Assembly: GCF_003600645.1 (NCBI RefSeq) | Contig: NZ_CP032482.1 | Span: 4,092,001-4,156,000 of the forward strand | Direction: 5' to 3' | Source of the DNA: Yersinia rochesterensis | Lineage (GTDB): Bacteria; Pseudomonadota; Gammaproteobacteria; Enterobacterales; Enterobacteriaceae | Length of the DNA stretch: 64,000 bases | Shown: positions 1 to 9,811 of the stretch, piece after piece | Layout: the number at the start of each line of letters is the position of its first letter | Numbering within the stretch: the stretch's first letter is position 1 | Notes under the pieces: model-generated | The model's database searches: none | What the model saw: only the letters and a program-made list of their open reading frames with translations | Told to the model about the DNA's origin: nothing | Position numbers and translations under genes: made by a program

Positions 1-202
1 GAGCGGCCATTTTTTAGGGCTGATGCGCAAAAGATTGCCCACCTCATCGGAACGCAGCGTACTCGCCACCAAGTTCTGTCAATTGAAGTTACACTCAGCC
101 CTGTTCCGCGGCATTGGTAACAAACATGAGTTCTGGCGGGCACTACGTTGCACACTGACTATCACGCGTTATGCATGGCAAAAACATTCATTACATAAAT
201 AG
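1..202 (+). CDS. C-terminal end of an unrecognised protein (partial)
   Basis: A frame beginning at nucleotide 2 stays open for 66 codons and ends at TAG 200-202; the start lies outside the window. The visible tail is basic and rich in Arg, Lys, His and aromatic residues (for example NKHEFWRALR near residues 40-49). It has no obvious membrane segment. It lies 85 bp upstream of a glycosyltransferase gene on the same strand, so a role in surface polysaccharide assembly is possible, but that is inference from position only. I cannot name a family from this fragment. Confidence 0.5.
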   Translation, partial: SGHFLGLMRKRLPTSSERSVLATKFCQLKLHSALFRGIGNKHEFWRALRCTLTITRYAWQKHSLHK

Positions 203-287
203 ATATTAAATTGATGTTTATTTTTGTTATTGCTCAGAGGATTTTAATGTCTAATAAGGCATAAAACTATTTCTGGGGAAAGTATCA

Positions 288-1331
288 ATGCAGCGCATTT
301 TGGTCATCCGAATTGATTTCCTTGGCGATATGATCTGCACCACTGCTTTTTTACATGCACTAAAACAGCGGTGGCCTGCAGCTGAGATTCATGTCTTAGC
401 GAACAAATACAACCGGGCAGCACTGGCACGCAACCCTGATGTCAGTGCAGTACATACTTACGTTTACAGCAAACAATGTGAACGAAATCAGCAGCCTGGC
501 AGACTTAAAAGCCTTCTTGATCGCTTGGCCTTGATTTGGCAATTACGGCGTTTGCGTTTTGATTTGCTGGTAATTCCTAATGGCGGCATGAATAAAAATA
601 GTATTCAGTTCGCCAAGCAACTTAATGTGGCCGATAGCCGCTGGCATACTCCTGTCAGTGAGTTTGATGACCGCAATCCTGACCATGTTGTTAACCGGCC
701 AATACGCCACGAAGCACTCTCCGGTTTCGCACTGGTGCCAGAATTAGAGCAAATTGATACTGAAGCAGTGAAACTGCATATCTATCCTGATCCTGAATTG
801 CAGGCGAAATGGCAGACAGAACTCGGTAAAAAAAAGCGGCCACGGGTCGGTTTTTTTGTTTCTAACAAAGCCCCGCAACGGCGTTGGAGTTGGGAGAAGT
901 GGCAACAGTTGGCGCTGAAACTCAGTGATCAGGCTGATATCATCATTCTTTATGACCCTCAAGAGCCACCGAGTGAGCAACAGTTGGCAAGTATCGCAGC
1001 GCGCCCTTTGTTAACCCCCTCGGTTGATGAGTTTGTGGCCGCAGCCAGCCAGTTGGATGTGGTGATTTCCGCCGACAGTGCGCCGGTACATATCAGTTCA
1101 GCACTGCAAATCCCGGTGGTGGCTTTGTTTGAATCCCGACCAGAGAAATATCTGCGTTGGTATCCGCTAACTCGCCACATATTGCTGCACGCCGGCCCGC
1201 AGGTCGAAGACATCACCGTCGATGCCGTCGAAACTGCCGCCCGCACCCTGTTGGTTGACGCGCCGTCACTGTTGGAACCTACTGAGGCCGGAACACCGGC
1301 TTATCCCCGAGAATCGTCGCTCGGTGCATAA
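288..1331 (+). CDS. Glycosyltransferase family 9 (heptosyltransferase-like)
   Basis: A 347-residue protein with the two-lobed GT-B layout of ADP-heptose:LPS heptosyltransferases. The N-terminus reads [19 protein letters not shown], the GDxI acceptor-side signature. The C-terminal lobe has [13 protein letters not shown] near residues 261-273, matching the GT9 nucleotide-sugar motif. Such enzymes add heptose or a related sugar to lipopolysaccharide or glycans at the cytoplasmic face of the inner membrane. GGGGAAA lies 8 nt before the ATG. It does not closely resemble WaaC, WaaF or WaaQ as I remember them, so the acceptor is unknown. The last 53 bp overlap the end of tauD on the opposite strand. 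Confidence 0.85.
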   Translation: MQRILVIRIDFLGDMICTTAFLHALKQRWPAAEIHVLANKYNRAALARNPDVSAVHTYVYSKQCERNQQPGRLKSLLDRLALIWQLRRLRFDLLVIPNGGMNKNSIQFAKQLNVADSRWHTPVSEFDDRNPDHVVNRPIRHEALSGFALVPELEQIDTEAVKLHIYPDPELQAKWQTELGKKKRPRVGFFVSNKAPQRRWSWEKWQQLALKLSDQADIIILYDPQEPPSEQQLASIAARPLLTPSVDEFVAAASQLDVVISADSAPVHISSALQIPVVALFESRPEKYLRWYPLTRHILLHAGPQVEDITVDAVETAARTLLVDAPSLLEPTEAGTPAYPRESSLGA

Positions 1332-2130
1332 TCCGCCGCTGTGGTAAATAATCCGCATTGGCATAGTGTTGGGTGACGCGGTTATCCCAGATAGCCACGT
1401 CATCCTGCTGCCAGCGCCAGCGCACCTGGAACTCGGGTTTTGTGGTGTGGGCAAACAGAAAACGCAGTAGCGCATCACTCTCTTTATCACTCAAATCAAT
1501 AATTCGAGTAGTGAATCCTTCATTGACGAATAATGCCTGACGCCCACTCACCGGGTGGGTGCGCACCACCGGATGGAGCAACGGCGGATTTTTCTCTTTT
1601 GCCAACAACCAGCGCTGATGATCTTCCGGCGTAGCGCGGTGTTTGCGCTCCAGAAAAGAATGAGTGAAATCATGCTCCGCCTGTAACCCCGCCAATAGCT
1701 GCTTAAACGGCGCGGAAAGGGCTTCATAAGCCGCAATCCCACTGCTCCATAACGTATCGCCGCCGGTTGTCGGCAACTGCTTGGCCGCCAGAATCGCGCC
1801 CAATGGCGGATTTTCGATAAACGTCACGTCAGTGTGCCAGTTGTCATTATCCGGTGGGTTATCATCGTGCGTGTCCAACACAATGATTTCTTCACACTCT
1901 TTAGCATGAGGGTAAACCGGGTGAATATGTAAATCGCCAAAGCGCCCGGCTAACTCGCGTTGCTGTAGAGGGGTAATCGGCTGATTGCGGAAAAACAGCA
2001 CTTGATGCTTGAGCAAAGCATGATAAAGCTGCTCAAACTGGCTGCCTCCCAATGGGCGGGCGATATTAATATTCTCAACCAACGCCCCAATATATGGCCC
2101 CAACGGGGTCACGACCAAACGTTCATTCAT
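1279..2130 (-). CDS. tauD: Taurine dioxygenase TauD
   Basis: Alpha-ketoglutarate- and Fe(II)-dependent dioxygenase that hydroxylates taurine, releasing sulfite and aminoacetaldehyde when sulfate is scarce. It is 283 residues, the E. coli length, when started at the ATG at 2130 (MNERLVVTP). The metal ligands are in place: His99 and Asp101 in DNWHTD, and His255 in VTQHYAN. Arg266 for the co-substrate is in QRR. It is the last gene of tauABCD and its ATG overlaps the tauC stop by 4 bp, so translation is probably coupled. A longer reading from 2148 adds six unlikely residues. Confidence 0.96.
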   Translation of the reverse strand: MNERLVVTPLGPYIGALVENINIARPLGGSQFEQLYHALLKHQVLFFRNQPITPLQQRELAGRFGDLHIHPVYPHAKECEEIIVLDTHDDNPPDNDNWHTDVTFIENPPLGAILAAKQLPTTGGDTLWSSGIAAYEALSAPFKQLLAGLQAEHDFTHSFLERKHRATPEDHQRWLLAKEKNPPLLHPVVRTHPVSGRQALFVNEGFTTRIIDLSDKESDALLRFLFAHTTKPEFQVRWRWQQDDVAIWDNRVTQHYANADYLPQRRIMHRATILGDKPVFRPQ

Positions 2131-3038
2131 TGCTGTGCTCCATACCAAGGCGTTAACCGGCGCTGAATCGCCCGCAAACTTAATTCCATCCCAAAGGCGA
2201 TAATAGCAATCACACTGATGCCGGCAATCACCACGTCAGTCGCAAGAAACTCACCGGCGGATTGCACCATAAAGCCCAAACCCCGGGTGGCGGCGATTAA
2301 CTCGGCGGCCACTAATGTTGACCAACCGACCCCCAAACCAATGCGGATACCGGTTAGGATTTCCGGTAATGCGCTGGGCAAGATAACAAACCATAAAACC
2401 TGCCAGCGGCTGGCTCCTAGTGCGCGGGCGGCTCTTACTCGCACCTGCGCTACACTGCGCACCCCGGCCACGGCGGCCAAGGTGATCGGCGCGAAGATAG
2501 CCAGATAAATCAGCAGGATTTTTGAAGTCTCGCCAATACCAAACCAAATCACCATCAGCGGCAAATAGGCTAACGGCGGCACTGGGCGATAAATCTCAAT
2601 CAGCGGGTCCAGCACCGCGCGCACCCGAGTGCTGAGGCCCATGGCGATCCCCGTCGGCACCCCCAGCGCCACGGCGGCGAACAGGGCAATTAAAATGCGC
2701 CCCAAACTGGCCGCCAAATGCTGCCATAGCGTGGCATCCATAAACCCCTGCGGGCTGGCAATCACTAATAATTGATGCAAAACCTGCTGCGGCGCGGGCA
2801 AAAACAGTGGGCTGATAAGCCCAAGCGCGGTGACTGCCCACCACAGCGCCACCACACTCGCCAACGTCGCGATACTGAGCCACACCCCTTTATTACCCGG
2901 TAAAAAACTACCCGGTAAAAAACTGCCAGGGAAACGGCGGGTGGGTTTTTGAGTGGGCAAAGATACTGGGCGCAAATTGGCTTCGCGCAATGTACTGTCG
3001 CGTATGGTGCTGTCGCGTATGGTATTGTGCAGACTCAT
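2127..3038 (-). CDS. tauC: Taurine ABC transporter permease TauC
   Basis: Inner-membrane permease of the taurine importer, 303 residues with about six membrane segments. It carries the binding-protein-dependent permease signature around [20 protein letters not shown], which docks on TauB. The hydrophilic N-terminus (about 50 residues before the first membrane segment) holds two five-residue repeats, TIRDS twice and PGSFL twice. Both come from 15-bp DNA duplications and make it longer than the E. coli protein. The start overlaps the tauB stop by 4 bp and is preceded by GGGAGG. Confidence 0.95.
   Translation of the reverse strand: MSLHNTIRDSTIRDSTLREANLRPVSLPTQKPTRRFPGSFLPGSFLPGNKGVWLSIATLASVVALWWAVTALGLISPLFLPAPQQVLHQLLVIASPQGFMDATLWQHLAASLGRILIALFAAVALGVPTGIAMGLSTRVRAVLDPLIEIYRPVPPLAYLPLMVIWFGIGETSKILLIYLAIFAPITLAAVAGVRSVAQVRVRAARALGASRWQVLWFVILPSALPEILTGIRIGLGVGWSTLVAAELIAATRGLGFMVQSAGEFLATDVVIAGISVIAIIAFGMELSLRAIQRRLTPWYGAQQ
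2895..2924. repeat. Two 15-bp tandem repeats inside tauC
   Basis: The 15-bp unit acccggtaaaaaact occurs twice in direct succession (2895-2909, 2910-2924). It is in frame and encodes a duplicated PGSFL before the first membrane segment of TauC. The two copies are identical, which suggests a recent slippage duplication. Confidence 0.9.
2995..3024. repeat. Second pair of 15-bp tandem repeats inside tauC
   Basis: The units at 2995-3009 and 3010-3024 both begin ctgtcgcgtatggt and differ only in the last base. They encode TIRDS twice near the TauC N-terminus. A related partial unit follows toward the start codon. Confidence 0.88.
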
Positions 3039-3802
3039 ATCAGGGCCTCCCGCTGTTGGAAGACTTTACCTAGCACGTATTCACGGCGGGCGATAAATTC
3101 AGGATCAGATTTAATGCTGCGGCAAGCTTCACCGTCGGCATAGCGCTGACCAAAGTTCAGTGATAACCGCTCGACCACCTGCCCCGGCCCTGGCGACAGT
3201 AGCAATAACTCACTGGCCAAAAATACCGCCTCTTCAATATCGTGCGTAATCAATAGAATTTGCTTGCCAGTATCACGCCAAATCGTCAGCAACAACTCTT
3301 GCATCTGTTCGCGAGTGAAAGCATCCAGTGCGCCAAACGGCTCATCGAGCAGCAATAAACGCGGGTCAACCGCCAATGCACGGGCAATCCCGACTCGCTG
3401 GCGCATGCCACCGGAAAGCTGCCAAATAAAGTGATGTTCAAAACCGGCTAACCCGACCCGATGAAGCATTTTCAGCGCGGTTGCCCGCCGCTGGGATTGA
3501 CTTAGCCCCGCCAGTTGCAAGCCAAACTCGACATTACTGACCACATCGCGCCACGGCAGTAAACCCTCATGCTGGAACACCACTCCCCGCTCGGCACTGG
3601 GGCCGTGAACCGGAATATCATCCAGAGTGATGCTGCCAGCTGAAGGCTCCATAAACCCGGCAATCAAATTCAACAAGGTGGTTTTGCCGCAGCCCGATGG
3701 CCCCAATACCACGACTAACTGTCCGGATGCGATTTGTAATGACACATCCTGTAAAGCCGGTTTGCCCTGATATTCAGCCCACAGGCCGCTGACGTTTAGC
3801 AT
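3035..3802 (-). CDS. tauB: Taurine ABC transporter ATPase TauB
   Basis: Cytoplasmic ATPase of the taurine importer, 255 residues. Walker [10 protein letters not shown] is at 34-42, the ABC signature LSGGM at 129-133 and Walker B LLLLDEP at 149-155, followed by a D-loop (GALD) and a switch histidine in LLITHD. It powers TauC with TauA as the periplasmic receptor. AGGAG precedes the ATG, and the gene lies 8 bp after tauA and overlaps tauC by 4 bp. Confidence 0.96.
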   Translation of the reverse strand: MLNVSGLWAEYQGKPALQDVSLQIASGQLVVVLGPSGCGKTTLLNLIAGFMEPSAGSITLDDIPVHGPSAERGVVFQHEGLLPWRDVVSNVEFGLQLAGLSQSQRRATALKMLHRVGLAGFEHHFIWQLSGGMRQRVGIARALAVDPRLLLLDEPFGALDAFTREQMQELLLTIWRDTGKQILLITHDIEEAVFLASELLLLSPGPGQVVERLSLNFGQRYADGEACRSIKSDPEFIARREYVLGKVFQQREALI

Positions 3803-3810
3803 AATAACTC

Positions 3811-4869
3811 CTAGGACTGCGGTGCCGCCTGAACCGCTTTCACAAAGCGGTCAGTGACGAAATCATGATAATCACTGGCCACTTGCGGGATCTTACCTTG
3901 CTCTTTGAGGAACGCGGCAGTATCGCGGATAGCTTGATCCACTGGCTGGCCCAGCTGTGTTATCTGTTCAGCCACCGGCAGATAGGTATTGCCCTTCACC
4001 AACTCCGGCACTTGCTCGGCGGGTACGCCACTTAAGCGCGCAAGCTGTTTCAAATTTTCTGAGTTTTTAAGCCATTGATTCGGTTGGGCCAAATAAGCTC
4101 CTTGGGCAGCTAATGCACTGCGAGCAAAGGCGGTCACCACTTCGGGATGTGCTTGGGCGAAATCTTTGCGCACCACCCAAACATCCAGAGTTGGCGCGCC
4201 CCATTGACCCACTTGCGCGGAATCCGTCAGCACCGTGCCAGTTTTGGCTAATTCGTTTACGGCGGGCGCCCAAACATACGCGCCATCAATATCACCGCGT
4301 TGCCACGCTGCGGCGATAGCCGGTGGCTGTAAGTTCAGAATCGTGACTTGATCCGGCTTGATGCCCCAATGCTTCAGAGCCGCCAGTAGACTGTAATGAG
4401 TGGTGGAGATAAAGGGCACGGCGATACGCTTACCGATTAAATCTTGCGGGGTTTTGATCTCTTTTTTGACGACTAATGCTTCCGAGCTACCCAACTGTGA
4501 GGCGAGCAAGAAAACCTCAATCGGGACATTCTGACTGGCCGCAACCGCCAATGGGCTGGAACCGATATTCCCGATCTGCACATCACCCGAGGCCAGCGCC
4601 CTGACCACACTGGAGCCGCTATCAAATTTGCGCCAATCGACCTTAGCACCGGAAAGCTTGGCAAAACTGTTATCCGCCTGAGCGACCTTGGCCGGTTCGG
4701 CAGAAGTTTGGTAGGCCACCGTCACATCGACAGCATGCGCACTGACCGCCACCAATGACAGAGCCAACAGCGCGCTACCGGGCCGTAAGAAGCCGCGAAT
4801 GGCGGCGGCAATGTTTGCAGAAGATAAACGTGCAGAAGATAAGCTTGTAGAAGATAGGATTACCGCCAT
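3811..4869 (-). CDS. tauA: Taurine-binding periplasmic protein TauA
   Basis: Periplasmic receptor that delivers taurine to TauBC, 352 residues. A signal peptide is visible (hydrophobic stretch [13 protein letters not shown] ending near residue 46), followed by the mature sequence VDVTVAYQ. The N-terminus is about 30 residues longer than in E. coli. It contains [10 protein letters not shown] repeats encoded by three 15-bp DNA units, so the n-region of the signal is unusually long. No other ATG lies before the signal core. It is the first gene of tauABCD and is probably under CysB/Cbl control as in E. coli; I could not pinpoint those sites. Confidence 0.94.
   Translation of the reverse strand: MAVILSSTSLSSARLSSANIAAAIRGFLRPGSALLALSLVAVSAHAVDVTVAYQTSAEPAKVAQADNSFAKLSGAKVDWRKFDSGSSVVRALASGDVQIGNIGSSPLAVAASQNVPIEVFLLASQLGSSEALVVKKEIKTPQDLIGKRIAVPFISTTHYSLLAALKHWGIKPDQVTILNLQPPAIAAAWQRGDIDGAYVWAPAVNELAKTGTVLTDSAQVGQWGAPTLDVWVVRKDFAQAHPEVVTAFARSALAAQGAYLAQPNQWLKNSENLKQLARLSGVPAEQVPELVKGNTYLPVAEQITQLGQPVDQAIRDTAAFLKEQGKIPQVASDYHDFVTDRFVKAVQAAPQS
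4816..4860. repeat. Three 15-bp tandem repeats at the 5' end of tauA
   Basis: The units at 4816-4830, 4831-4845 and 4846-4860 share tgyagaagata plus a variable tail. They are in frame and encode repeated Leu-Ser-Ser-x-x ahead of the TauA signal peptide core. Confidence 0.88.
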
Positions 4870-4969
4870 GGTTCACTCCGCTCGGTTAACAATGTCATTC
4901 GCTATTATTGCGACCTTTAGCGCACAGGGGCGCTGAGATGACAGTGATACCTGAAGGCGGAATGGAGAC

Positions 4970-5000
4970 AAAGGAATAAAAAATTATTCTTTATTCCTTT
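4970..5000. promoter_or_regulatory. AT-rich 11-bp inverted repeat between phzF-like gene and tauA
   Basis: AAAGGAATAAA (4970-4980) and TTTATTCCTTT (4990-5000) are perfectly complementary around a 9-nt loop. The repeat lies downstream of the PhzF-like gene and about 100 bp upstream of tauA, both minus strand. It could end the upstream transcript or be a binding site in the tau promoter region; the sequence does not decide. Confidence 0.6.
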
Positions 5001-5053
5001 ATGTGATAACAAATTAACTCACGAGCGGATCATTATCTACAACAAATAGTTAA

Positions 5054-5836
5054 CTAAAGGGATAATTCGCCTTTGAGGAAAATGCGAGATTCACCGGAGA
5101 TAACCGTACGATCTCCGGCTAACGTGCAGAATAACTCGCCACCTCGCGCCGATATCTGGCGAGCATGGAGGGACGACCTGCCCAACCGAGCCGCCCAATA
5201 GGGCATTAATGTGCAATGGGCCGATCCAGTCACCGGGTCTTCATTGCTGCTCAGGGTAAAGTAGCGCGAAACAAAATCGACCTCATCACCCGGTGCCGTC
5301 ACAATGACACCACGGCCAGCGAAAGCAATGAGCGCAGCAATATCCGGCTGTAATTGCTGAACCTGTTGCTCATTCTCCAGCACTACCAGCAGAGATTTTG
5401 CTTGCCATACTTGTTGAATATCAACAGCTAGCAAGGTTTTCAACTGCACCGAAATCGCGATTTTCTCTGGCGGCAATGTGGGGAAGTTCAGCGACAACCG
5501 ACTGAAGTTATCGGCATCGCGTTTGACATGTAAATCACCGCTGGCGCTACGAAAACAGATATCGTGCAAACCGGGATTAATCACATTGAACATCACATGC
5601 GCCGCCGCCAAGGTGCCGTGACCGCATAAATCCACTTCACGTTCGGGCGTAAACCACCGAATTGCCGATTTATCCCCTTCATCCCAGACAAAACTGGTTT
5701 CCGGTAAATTGATTTCAGCGGCGATACGCTGCATTTTTTCTGCCAACAGTGGCTTTTTCAGCAAATACACCCCGGCCGGGTTACCGGATAACCCGCTGCC
5801 GATAAACGCATCAACATGGAAATAGTTGTAAGCCAT
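5054..5836 (-). CDS. PhzF-family isomerase
   Basis: 260 residues with the two-lobed diaminopimelate-epimerase-like fold of the PhzF family. It opens with a YNYFHVDAF strand. The conserved catalytic Glu is in LPETSFV near residue 46, and DLCGHGTLAAAHV and DPVTGSAHC loops are present. Family members isomerise or epimerise small carboxylates; most enterobacterial ones (YddE-like) have no assigned substrate, and there are no phenazine genes here. The start chosen is the ATG at 5836, preceded by GGGAGCTATTG. The gene ends about 185 bp before tauA. Confidence 0.88.
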   Translation of the reverse strand: MAYNYFHVDAFIGSGLSGNPAGVYLLKKPLLAEKMQRIAAEINLPETSFVWDEGDKSAIRWFTPEREVDLCGHGTLAAAHVMFNVINPGLHDICFRSASGDLHVKRDADNFSRLSLNFPTLPPEKIAISVQLKTLLAVDIQQVWQAKSLLVVLENEQQVQQLQPDIAALIAFAGRGVIVTAPGDEVDFVSRYFTLSSNEDPVTGSAHCTLMPYWAARLGRSSLHARQISARGGELFCTLAGDRTVISGESRIFLKGELSL

Positions 5837-5856
5837 CAATAGCTCCCATGATCGTA

Positions 5857-6017
5857 CTCTAAATAATTCGAGTTGCAGGCCGGCGGCAATTGAGTAAATC
5901 CCCCGGAGTCTACTGACTTTAAGGTCAACAACCAGTAAGTGACTGGGGTGACAAATCGGCCGCGAACCGAGTCATAAAAACAGCCAACGCGCATGCAGCT
6001 TGCAGTATGACGAGTAT
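5857..6017. repeat. ERIC repeat with internal insertion
   Basis: The left end (ctctaaataattcgagttgc) and the right end (catgcagcttgcagtatgac) match ERIC. It is about 161 bp rather than about 127 bp, with extra sequence in the central part near 5950-5980. It lies between the LysE-type exporter and the PhzF-like gene, reaching close to both. Confidence 0.88.
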
Positions 6018-6034
6018 TGTTAGTGCCAAATAAG

Positions 6035-6637
6035 TCAGTGCCAAATAAGTAGTACACAGGCCGCTGTCAGCAACCCCATCGAGATATTAAAAGTAAACCA
6101 GGCCCGGCGGCTGCGCAGCAAACGGCCAATCAAAGTACCAAAACCCAGCCAAATAATACCGGCCACCAGATTCACCATAAACATGCCAAGGCTTATCATT
6201 AAGATGGAATGATTATAAGCCGCACCCGCCATACTGAAACTGGCGACTGACCCTAATCCCATCAGCCAGGCTTTTGGGTTAAGGAACTGCAATAGCCAAC
6301 CCTGATACAATCGCAGCGGTTTTGGCGGGACGACATTGGTTTCTAATTTTTCATAGGCCGAAGTGGCAATTTTCCATGCCAACCACAGCAGATAAAGACT
6401 GCCGAGAATTTTCAGGATTAAATGCAGGGAAGGATAAACTAATATCAGGCCGCCGACACCAAATGCCACCAGCAACAGCATACTCTGCATGCCCAACATA
6501 ATGCCTAACATCAACCAGATAGAGCGCATAAAACCGAAGTTGGCCCCGGCTGAGGTTAATAACATATTGTTTGGGCCAGGGGTAATTGCAGCAACCCAGA
6601 GAAAACCTACCATTGAAAGAAATAAACTCAGTTCCAT
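6035..6637 (-). CDS. LysE/RhtB-family amino acid exporter
   Basis: 200-residue integral membrane protein started at ATG 6637 (MELSLFLSMVGFLWVAAITP). It has about six membrane segments and the family motif TPGPNNMLL near residues 19-27. LysE/RhtB proteins export amino acids or homoserine lactone-like metabolites; the substrate cannot be told from sequence. A longer frame from 6781 adds 48 polar residues that overlap yheT and look non-coding. The gene is divergent from yheT and ends 18 bp from an ERIC element. Confidence 0.9.
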   Translation of the reverse strand: MELSLFLSMVGFLWVAAITPGPNNMLLTSAGANFGFMRSIWLMLGIMLGMQSMLLLVAFGVGGLILVYPSLHLILKILGSLYLLWLAWKIATSAYEKLETNVVPPKPLRLYQGWLLQFLNPKAWLMGLGSVASFSMAGAAYNHSILMISLGMFMVNLVAGIIWLGFGTLIGRLLRSRRAWFTFNISMGLLTAACVLLIWH

Positions 6638-6720
6638 GAGACGGGTGCCTCTCACCCAAAATGATGCGCGATATACCCATGAAGCTAACAGTGTGCTATT
6701 GATCACACAAGAGCAATGAC

Positions 6721-7737
6721 ATGATTTCCATTCACCATATGCATGAAATATTTCGTCCGCTGGCCGGTGCCAGTAACCCACATCTACAAACGCTGCTGCC
6801 CCGTTTGGTCAGGCGGCGCGTACAACTGCAACCTTTTTGGCAACGGCTGGAACTGCCCGATGGGGATTTTGTCGATCTGGCCTGGAGTGAAAACCCTGAG
6901 CTGGCGCGCGATAAGCCCAGAGTGGTGCTATTCCATGGGTTGGAAGGAAATTTTTATAGCCCTTATGCCCATGGGTTACTGCGCGCCTGGCAAGACCGAG
7001 GGTGGCTGGGTGTGGTGATGCATTTTCGTGGATGCAGTGGTGAGCCAAATCGCAAGTCACGCATTTATCACTCCGGTGAAACAGAGGATGCCCGCTTCTT
7101 TCTGCGCTGGTTGCGGGAAAGTTATGGTCAGGTACCCACCGCCGCGGTTGGCATCTCTTTAGGGGGCAATATGTTGGCCCTCTATTTAGCTGAACAAGGG
7201 CAATTAGCTCAACAAGAGCAAGAGAGTTTATTAGAGGCAGCCGTGGTGGTTTCTGCACCGCTGATGCTAGAACCTTGTGCTGACCGCATGGAGCAAGGTT
7301 TCTCTCGGGTTTATCAGCGCTATTTGTTGAACCAACTCAAATTAAATGCCACCCGTAAGCTACTGCATTACCCCGGCAGTCTGCCGTTGGATCTGACTCA
7401 ATTGAAAGGACTGCGGCGAATCAGAGAGTTTGATGATGTCATAACGGCTAGAATACATGGCTTCAATGATGCGTTGGATTATTATCGGCGTTGTAGCGCT
7501 TTACCTAAGCTGTCACAAATTAAGACGCCGCTGCTTATCATTCATGCCAAAGATGATCCATTCATGACCGCCGAGGTTATCCCGAATCTCAACGAGTTAC
7601 CGGACAATATTGCTTATCAGCTCACAGAGCACGGCGGCCATGTCGGTTTTGTCGGCGGCTCCTTAAAACACCCACAAATGTGGCTGGAACAACGTATTCC
7701 AGCCTGGCTTTCCCCCTATTTGGAGCAATCATCATGA
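6721..7737 (+). CDS. yheT: YheT-family alpha/beta hydrolase
   Basis: 338-residue alpha/beta hydrolase. HGLEG (72-76) forms the oxyanion region, GISLGGN (144-150) is the nucleophile elbow with Ser146, an Asp lies in HAKDDPF and the catalytic His in [18 protein letters not shown] at 19-29 is typical of YheT. The substrate is unknown, with esterase activity likely. It heads yheT-yheU; its TGA overlaps the yheU ATG. An ATG six codons downstream (6739) is an alternative start. Confidence 0.92.
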   Translation: MISIHHMHEIFRPLAGASNPHLQTLLPRLVRRRVQLQPFWQRLELPDGDFVDLAWSENPELARDKPRVVLFHGLEGNFYSPYAHGLLRAWQDRGWLGVVMHFRGCSGEPNRKSRIYHSGETEDARFFLRWLRESYGQVPTAAVGISLGGNMLALYLAEQGQLAQQEQESLLEAAVVVSAPLMLEPCADRMEQGFSRVYQRYLLNQLKLNATRKLLHYPGSLPLDLTQLKGLRRIREFDDVITARIHGFNDALDYYRRCSALPKLSQIKTPLLIIHAKDDPFMTAEVIPNLNELPDNIAYQLTEHGGHVGFVGGSLKHPQMWLEQRIPAWLSPYLEQSS

Positions 7738-7970
7738 TGATCCCTTGGCAACAAGTCGACAGTGAAACACTGGATAATCTGCTGGAAGCCTTTGTGCTAC
7801 GTGAAGGCACAGATTACGGCGAGCATGAGCGCTCATTGACCCAAAAAGTCGAAGACGTCCGCCGTCAGTTGGTCAGTGGTGAGGCTGTTTTGGTCTGGTC
7901 CGAGTTACACGAGACCATCAATATTATGCCGCGCGGTGCATTTCGAGCCGGTGCCGAAGAGTTGCCATAA
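7734..7970 (+). CDS. yheU: YheU-family conserved protein
   Basis: Small acidic protein of 78 residues. MMIPWQ at the start and the block [14 protein letters not shown] followed by [16 protein letters not shown] are characteristic of the UPF0270/YheU family. No function is established. The ATG overlaps the yheT stop (ATGA), so the two are translationally coupled. A second ATG follows immediately; the first gives the length and MxIPW start expected for the family. Confidence 0.92.
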   Translation: MMIPWQQVDSETLDNLLEAFVLREGTDYGEHERSLTQKVEDVRRQLVSGEAVLVWSELHETINIMPRGAFRAGAEELP

Positions 7971-8133
7971 TCCTCGCCGGATCACGACACTCGCCGAGTA
8001 AAATCAGAGTGACAAGCCGGACAATTTGCCCTAAAAATAGCCCTTAGCCCTAAAAAAATCAGCCATTAGCGCTAAAAAACAGCCAATTTCAGCCTGTCCA
8101 CTGAGGATCTAACCCCATGGAGTTACAGCTAAT

Positions 8134-9003
8134 ATGTCAACTAAACATCCGGTTATAGCCGTCACCGGCTCAAGTGGCGCAGGGACGACGACAACCAGCC
8201 TGGCGTTTCGCAAAATTTTTCAGCAATTGAATATTCGCGCGGCGCAAATTGAGGGCGATAGCTTCCACCGCTATACCCGCCCAGAAATGGATACCGTCAT
8301 CCGTAAGGCACGGGATCAAGGGCGTCATATCAGCTATTTTGGCCCAGAAGCCAATGACTTTGGTCAGTTAGAAGACAGTGTGGAAGAGTACGGCAAAAAT
8401 GGCTCGGGGCGTTCACGTAAGTATTTGCACACTTATGATGAAGCTGTACCTTATAACCAAATTCCGGGCACTTTCACCCCTTGGGAGGCGCTGCCAGAAC
8501 CCACCGATGTATTATTTTATGAAGGGCTGCACGGCGGAGTCGTGACCGAGCATCATGATGTGGCAAAACATGTAGATTTACTGGTCGGCGTGGTGCCCAT
8601 AGTCAACCTGGAGTGGATTCAAAAATTAGTCCGGGATACCGGTGAGCGCGGCCATTCCCGTGAGGCGGTGATGGATTCCGTGGTGCGCTCCATGGACGAT
8701 TACATTAGCTACATTACGCCGCAGTTCTCGCGCACCCACATTAACTTTCAGCGCGTGCCGACCGTCGATACCTCAAACCCATTTGCTGCTAAAGCCATTC
8801 CCTCACTGGATGAAAGTTTTGTTGTCATTCATTTCCGAGGTTTGGACCAAATCGATTTCCCCTACTTATTGGCAATGCTGCAAGGGTCTTTTATCTCCAA
8901 TATCAACACGTTGGTTGTCCCCGGCGGGAAGATGGGGCTGGCAATGGAGCTGATTATGGCCCCGCTGGTGCAGCAATTGCTGGAAGGCAAGAAGATCGGA
9001 TAA
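8134..9003 (+). CDS. prkB: Phosphoribulokinase-like protein PrkB
   Basis: 289-residue P-loop kinase-like protein with GSSGAGTTT at 12-20 and the conserved EGDSFHRYTRPEMD and FYEGLHGG blocks of the phosphoribulokinase/uridine kinase superfamily. The enterobacterial PrkB has no Calvin cycle partner and its substrate is unknown. GGAG lies 11 nt before the ATG. The gene keeps the E. coli order between yheU and yhfA and is about 160 bp from yheU. Confidence 0.92.
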   Translation: MSTKHPVIAVTGSSGAGTTTTSLAFRKIFQQLNIRAAQIEGDSFHRYTRPEMDTVIRKARDQGRHISYFGPEANDFGQLEDSVEEYGKNGSGRSRKYLHTYDEAVPYNQIPGTFTPWEALPEPTDVLFYEGLHGGVVTEHHDVAKHVDLLVGVVPIVNLEWIQKLVRDTGERGHSREAVMDSVVRSMDDYISYITPQFSRTHINFQRVPTVDTSNPFAAKAIPSLDESFVVIHFRGLDQIDFPYLLAMLQGSFISNINTLVVPGGKMGLAMELIMAPLVQQLLEGKKIG

Positions 9004-9069
9004 TTCTTCTGTCTTGGAGCTGCAGGTAGGCGGTTAGCAACTCTGCAGCTGCAAGGGCGAAGGATTTAT

Positions 9070-9477
9070 TTAGGCGATTTCGCGGATCTCAAAACTGTGG
9101 GTAATAGTCGCCGCTTTCCCCAACATCAAAGAAACCGAGCAATATTTCTCTGCTGAAAGCTCAACTGCACGCTCAACGATTTTATCAGTCAACCCTTTGC
9201 CGCTGACAATAAAATGCAGGTTAATTTGGGTAAACAGGCGCGGTGCTTCTTCCCGGCGCTGCGAGGTTAATGTCACTTCGCAATCGCGCACATCGTTGCG
9301 CCCCTTTTGCAAAATGGAAACGACATCAATTGCGCTACAGCCCCCCGCCGACATTAACAACATTTCCATCGGGCTAGGGGCTTTATCTCCTGCATTTCCA
9401 TCCATTAAAACTTGATGACCAGATGCGGATTCACCTAAAAATGTCAGCCCCTCAACCCACTTTACACGTGCTTGCAT
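9070..9477 (-). CDS. yhfA: OsmC-family protein YhfA
   Basis: 135-residue OsmC/Ohr-fold protein with the sequence SPMEMLLMSAGGCSAIDVVSIL near 35-56. One cysteine (GGCS) lies on the central helix, and a second (KYCSV) is near residue 111. Family members reduce peroxides with paired cysteines; YhfA itself is uncharacterised. GGGAG precedes the ATG. It is divergent from crp, as in E. coli. Confidence 0.92.
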   Translation of the reverse strand: MQARVKWVEGLTFLGESASGHQVLMDGNAGDKAPSPMEMLLMSAGGCSAIDVVSILQKGRNDVRDCEVTLTSQRREEAPRLFTQINLHFIVSGKGLTDKIVERAVELSAEKYCSVSLMLGKAATITHSFEIREIA

Positions 9478-9811
9478 AACTCATGCTCCCGGTTAAATTT
9501 TCTCATTCAGACTACCCTTTCATTTACAAACTGGCAATGTAACCCGATGTTCATCATGCTGAAGCGATACAACACAAGACACCGACCTCATCCTGTGCTA
9601 CAAACAGAACCGAAAGTGTTGTATTTAGAATTAAATAGGGTAGCTTCTCAATACTCAGTGAAGGGTTTCTACTCGGTACGCATCTTGGCTATACCTTTCG
9701 GCAGTTGAGCAAATTAATATGCTAAATGAAAGTGTATTTTATAAGCACGCCGTACAGGGAACTCTGAGCCCTGTTAAGTTAGGCTGCGATAACAACAGAG
9801 GATAACAGCGA
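9478..9811. promoter_or_regulatory. Divergent yhfA-crp intergenic region
   Basis: 334 bp without a credible gene, holding the promoters for yhfA (minus) and crp (plus). In E. coli the matching interval carries CRP autoregulation and a divergent RNA start. I looked for a clear TGTGA-N6-TCACA site and did not find a convincing one. A 78-codon open frame at 9472-9708 has no ribosome binding site or family resemblance. Confidence 0.6.

Noticed and set aside
1..80. Minus-strand open frame at the left edge
   Set aside because: It is short and cut by a stop near position 80, whereas the plus-strand frame stays open for 66 codons to a stop at 200-202.
5836..6057. 73-codon minus-strand frame between the exporter and the PhzF-like gene
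   Set aside because: It consists almost entirely of the ERIC repeat; ERICs often contain chance open frames.
9472..9708. 78-codon open frame between yhfA and crp
   Set aside because: No ribosome binding site, no recognisable family, composition like non-coding DNA, and it fills a known promoter interval.
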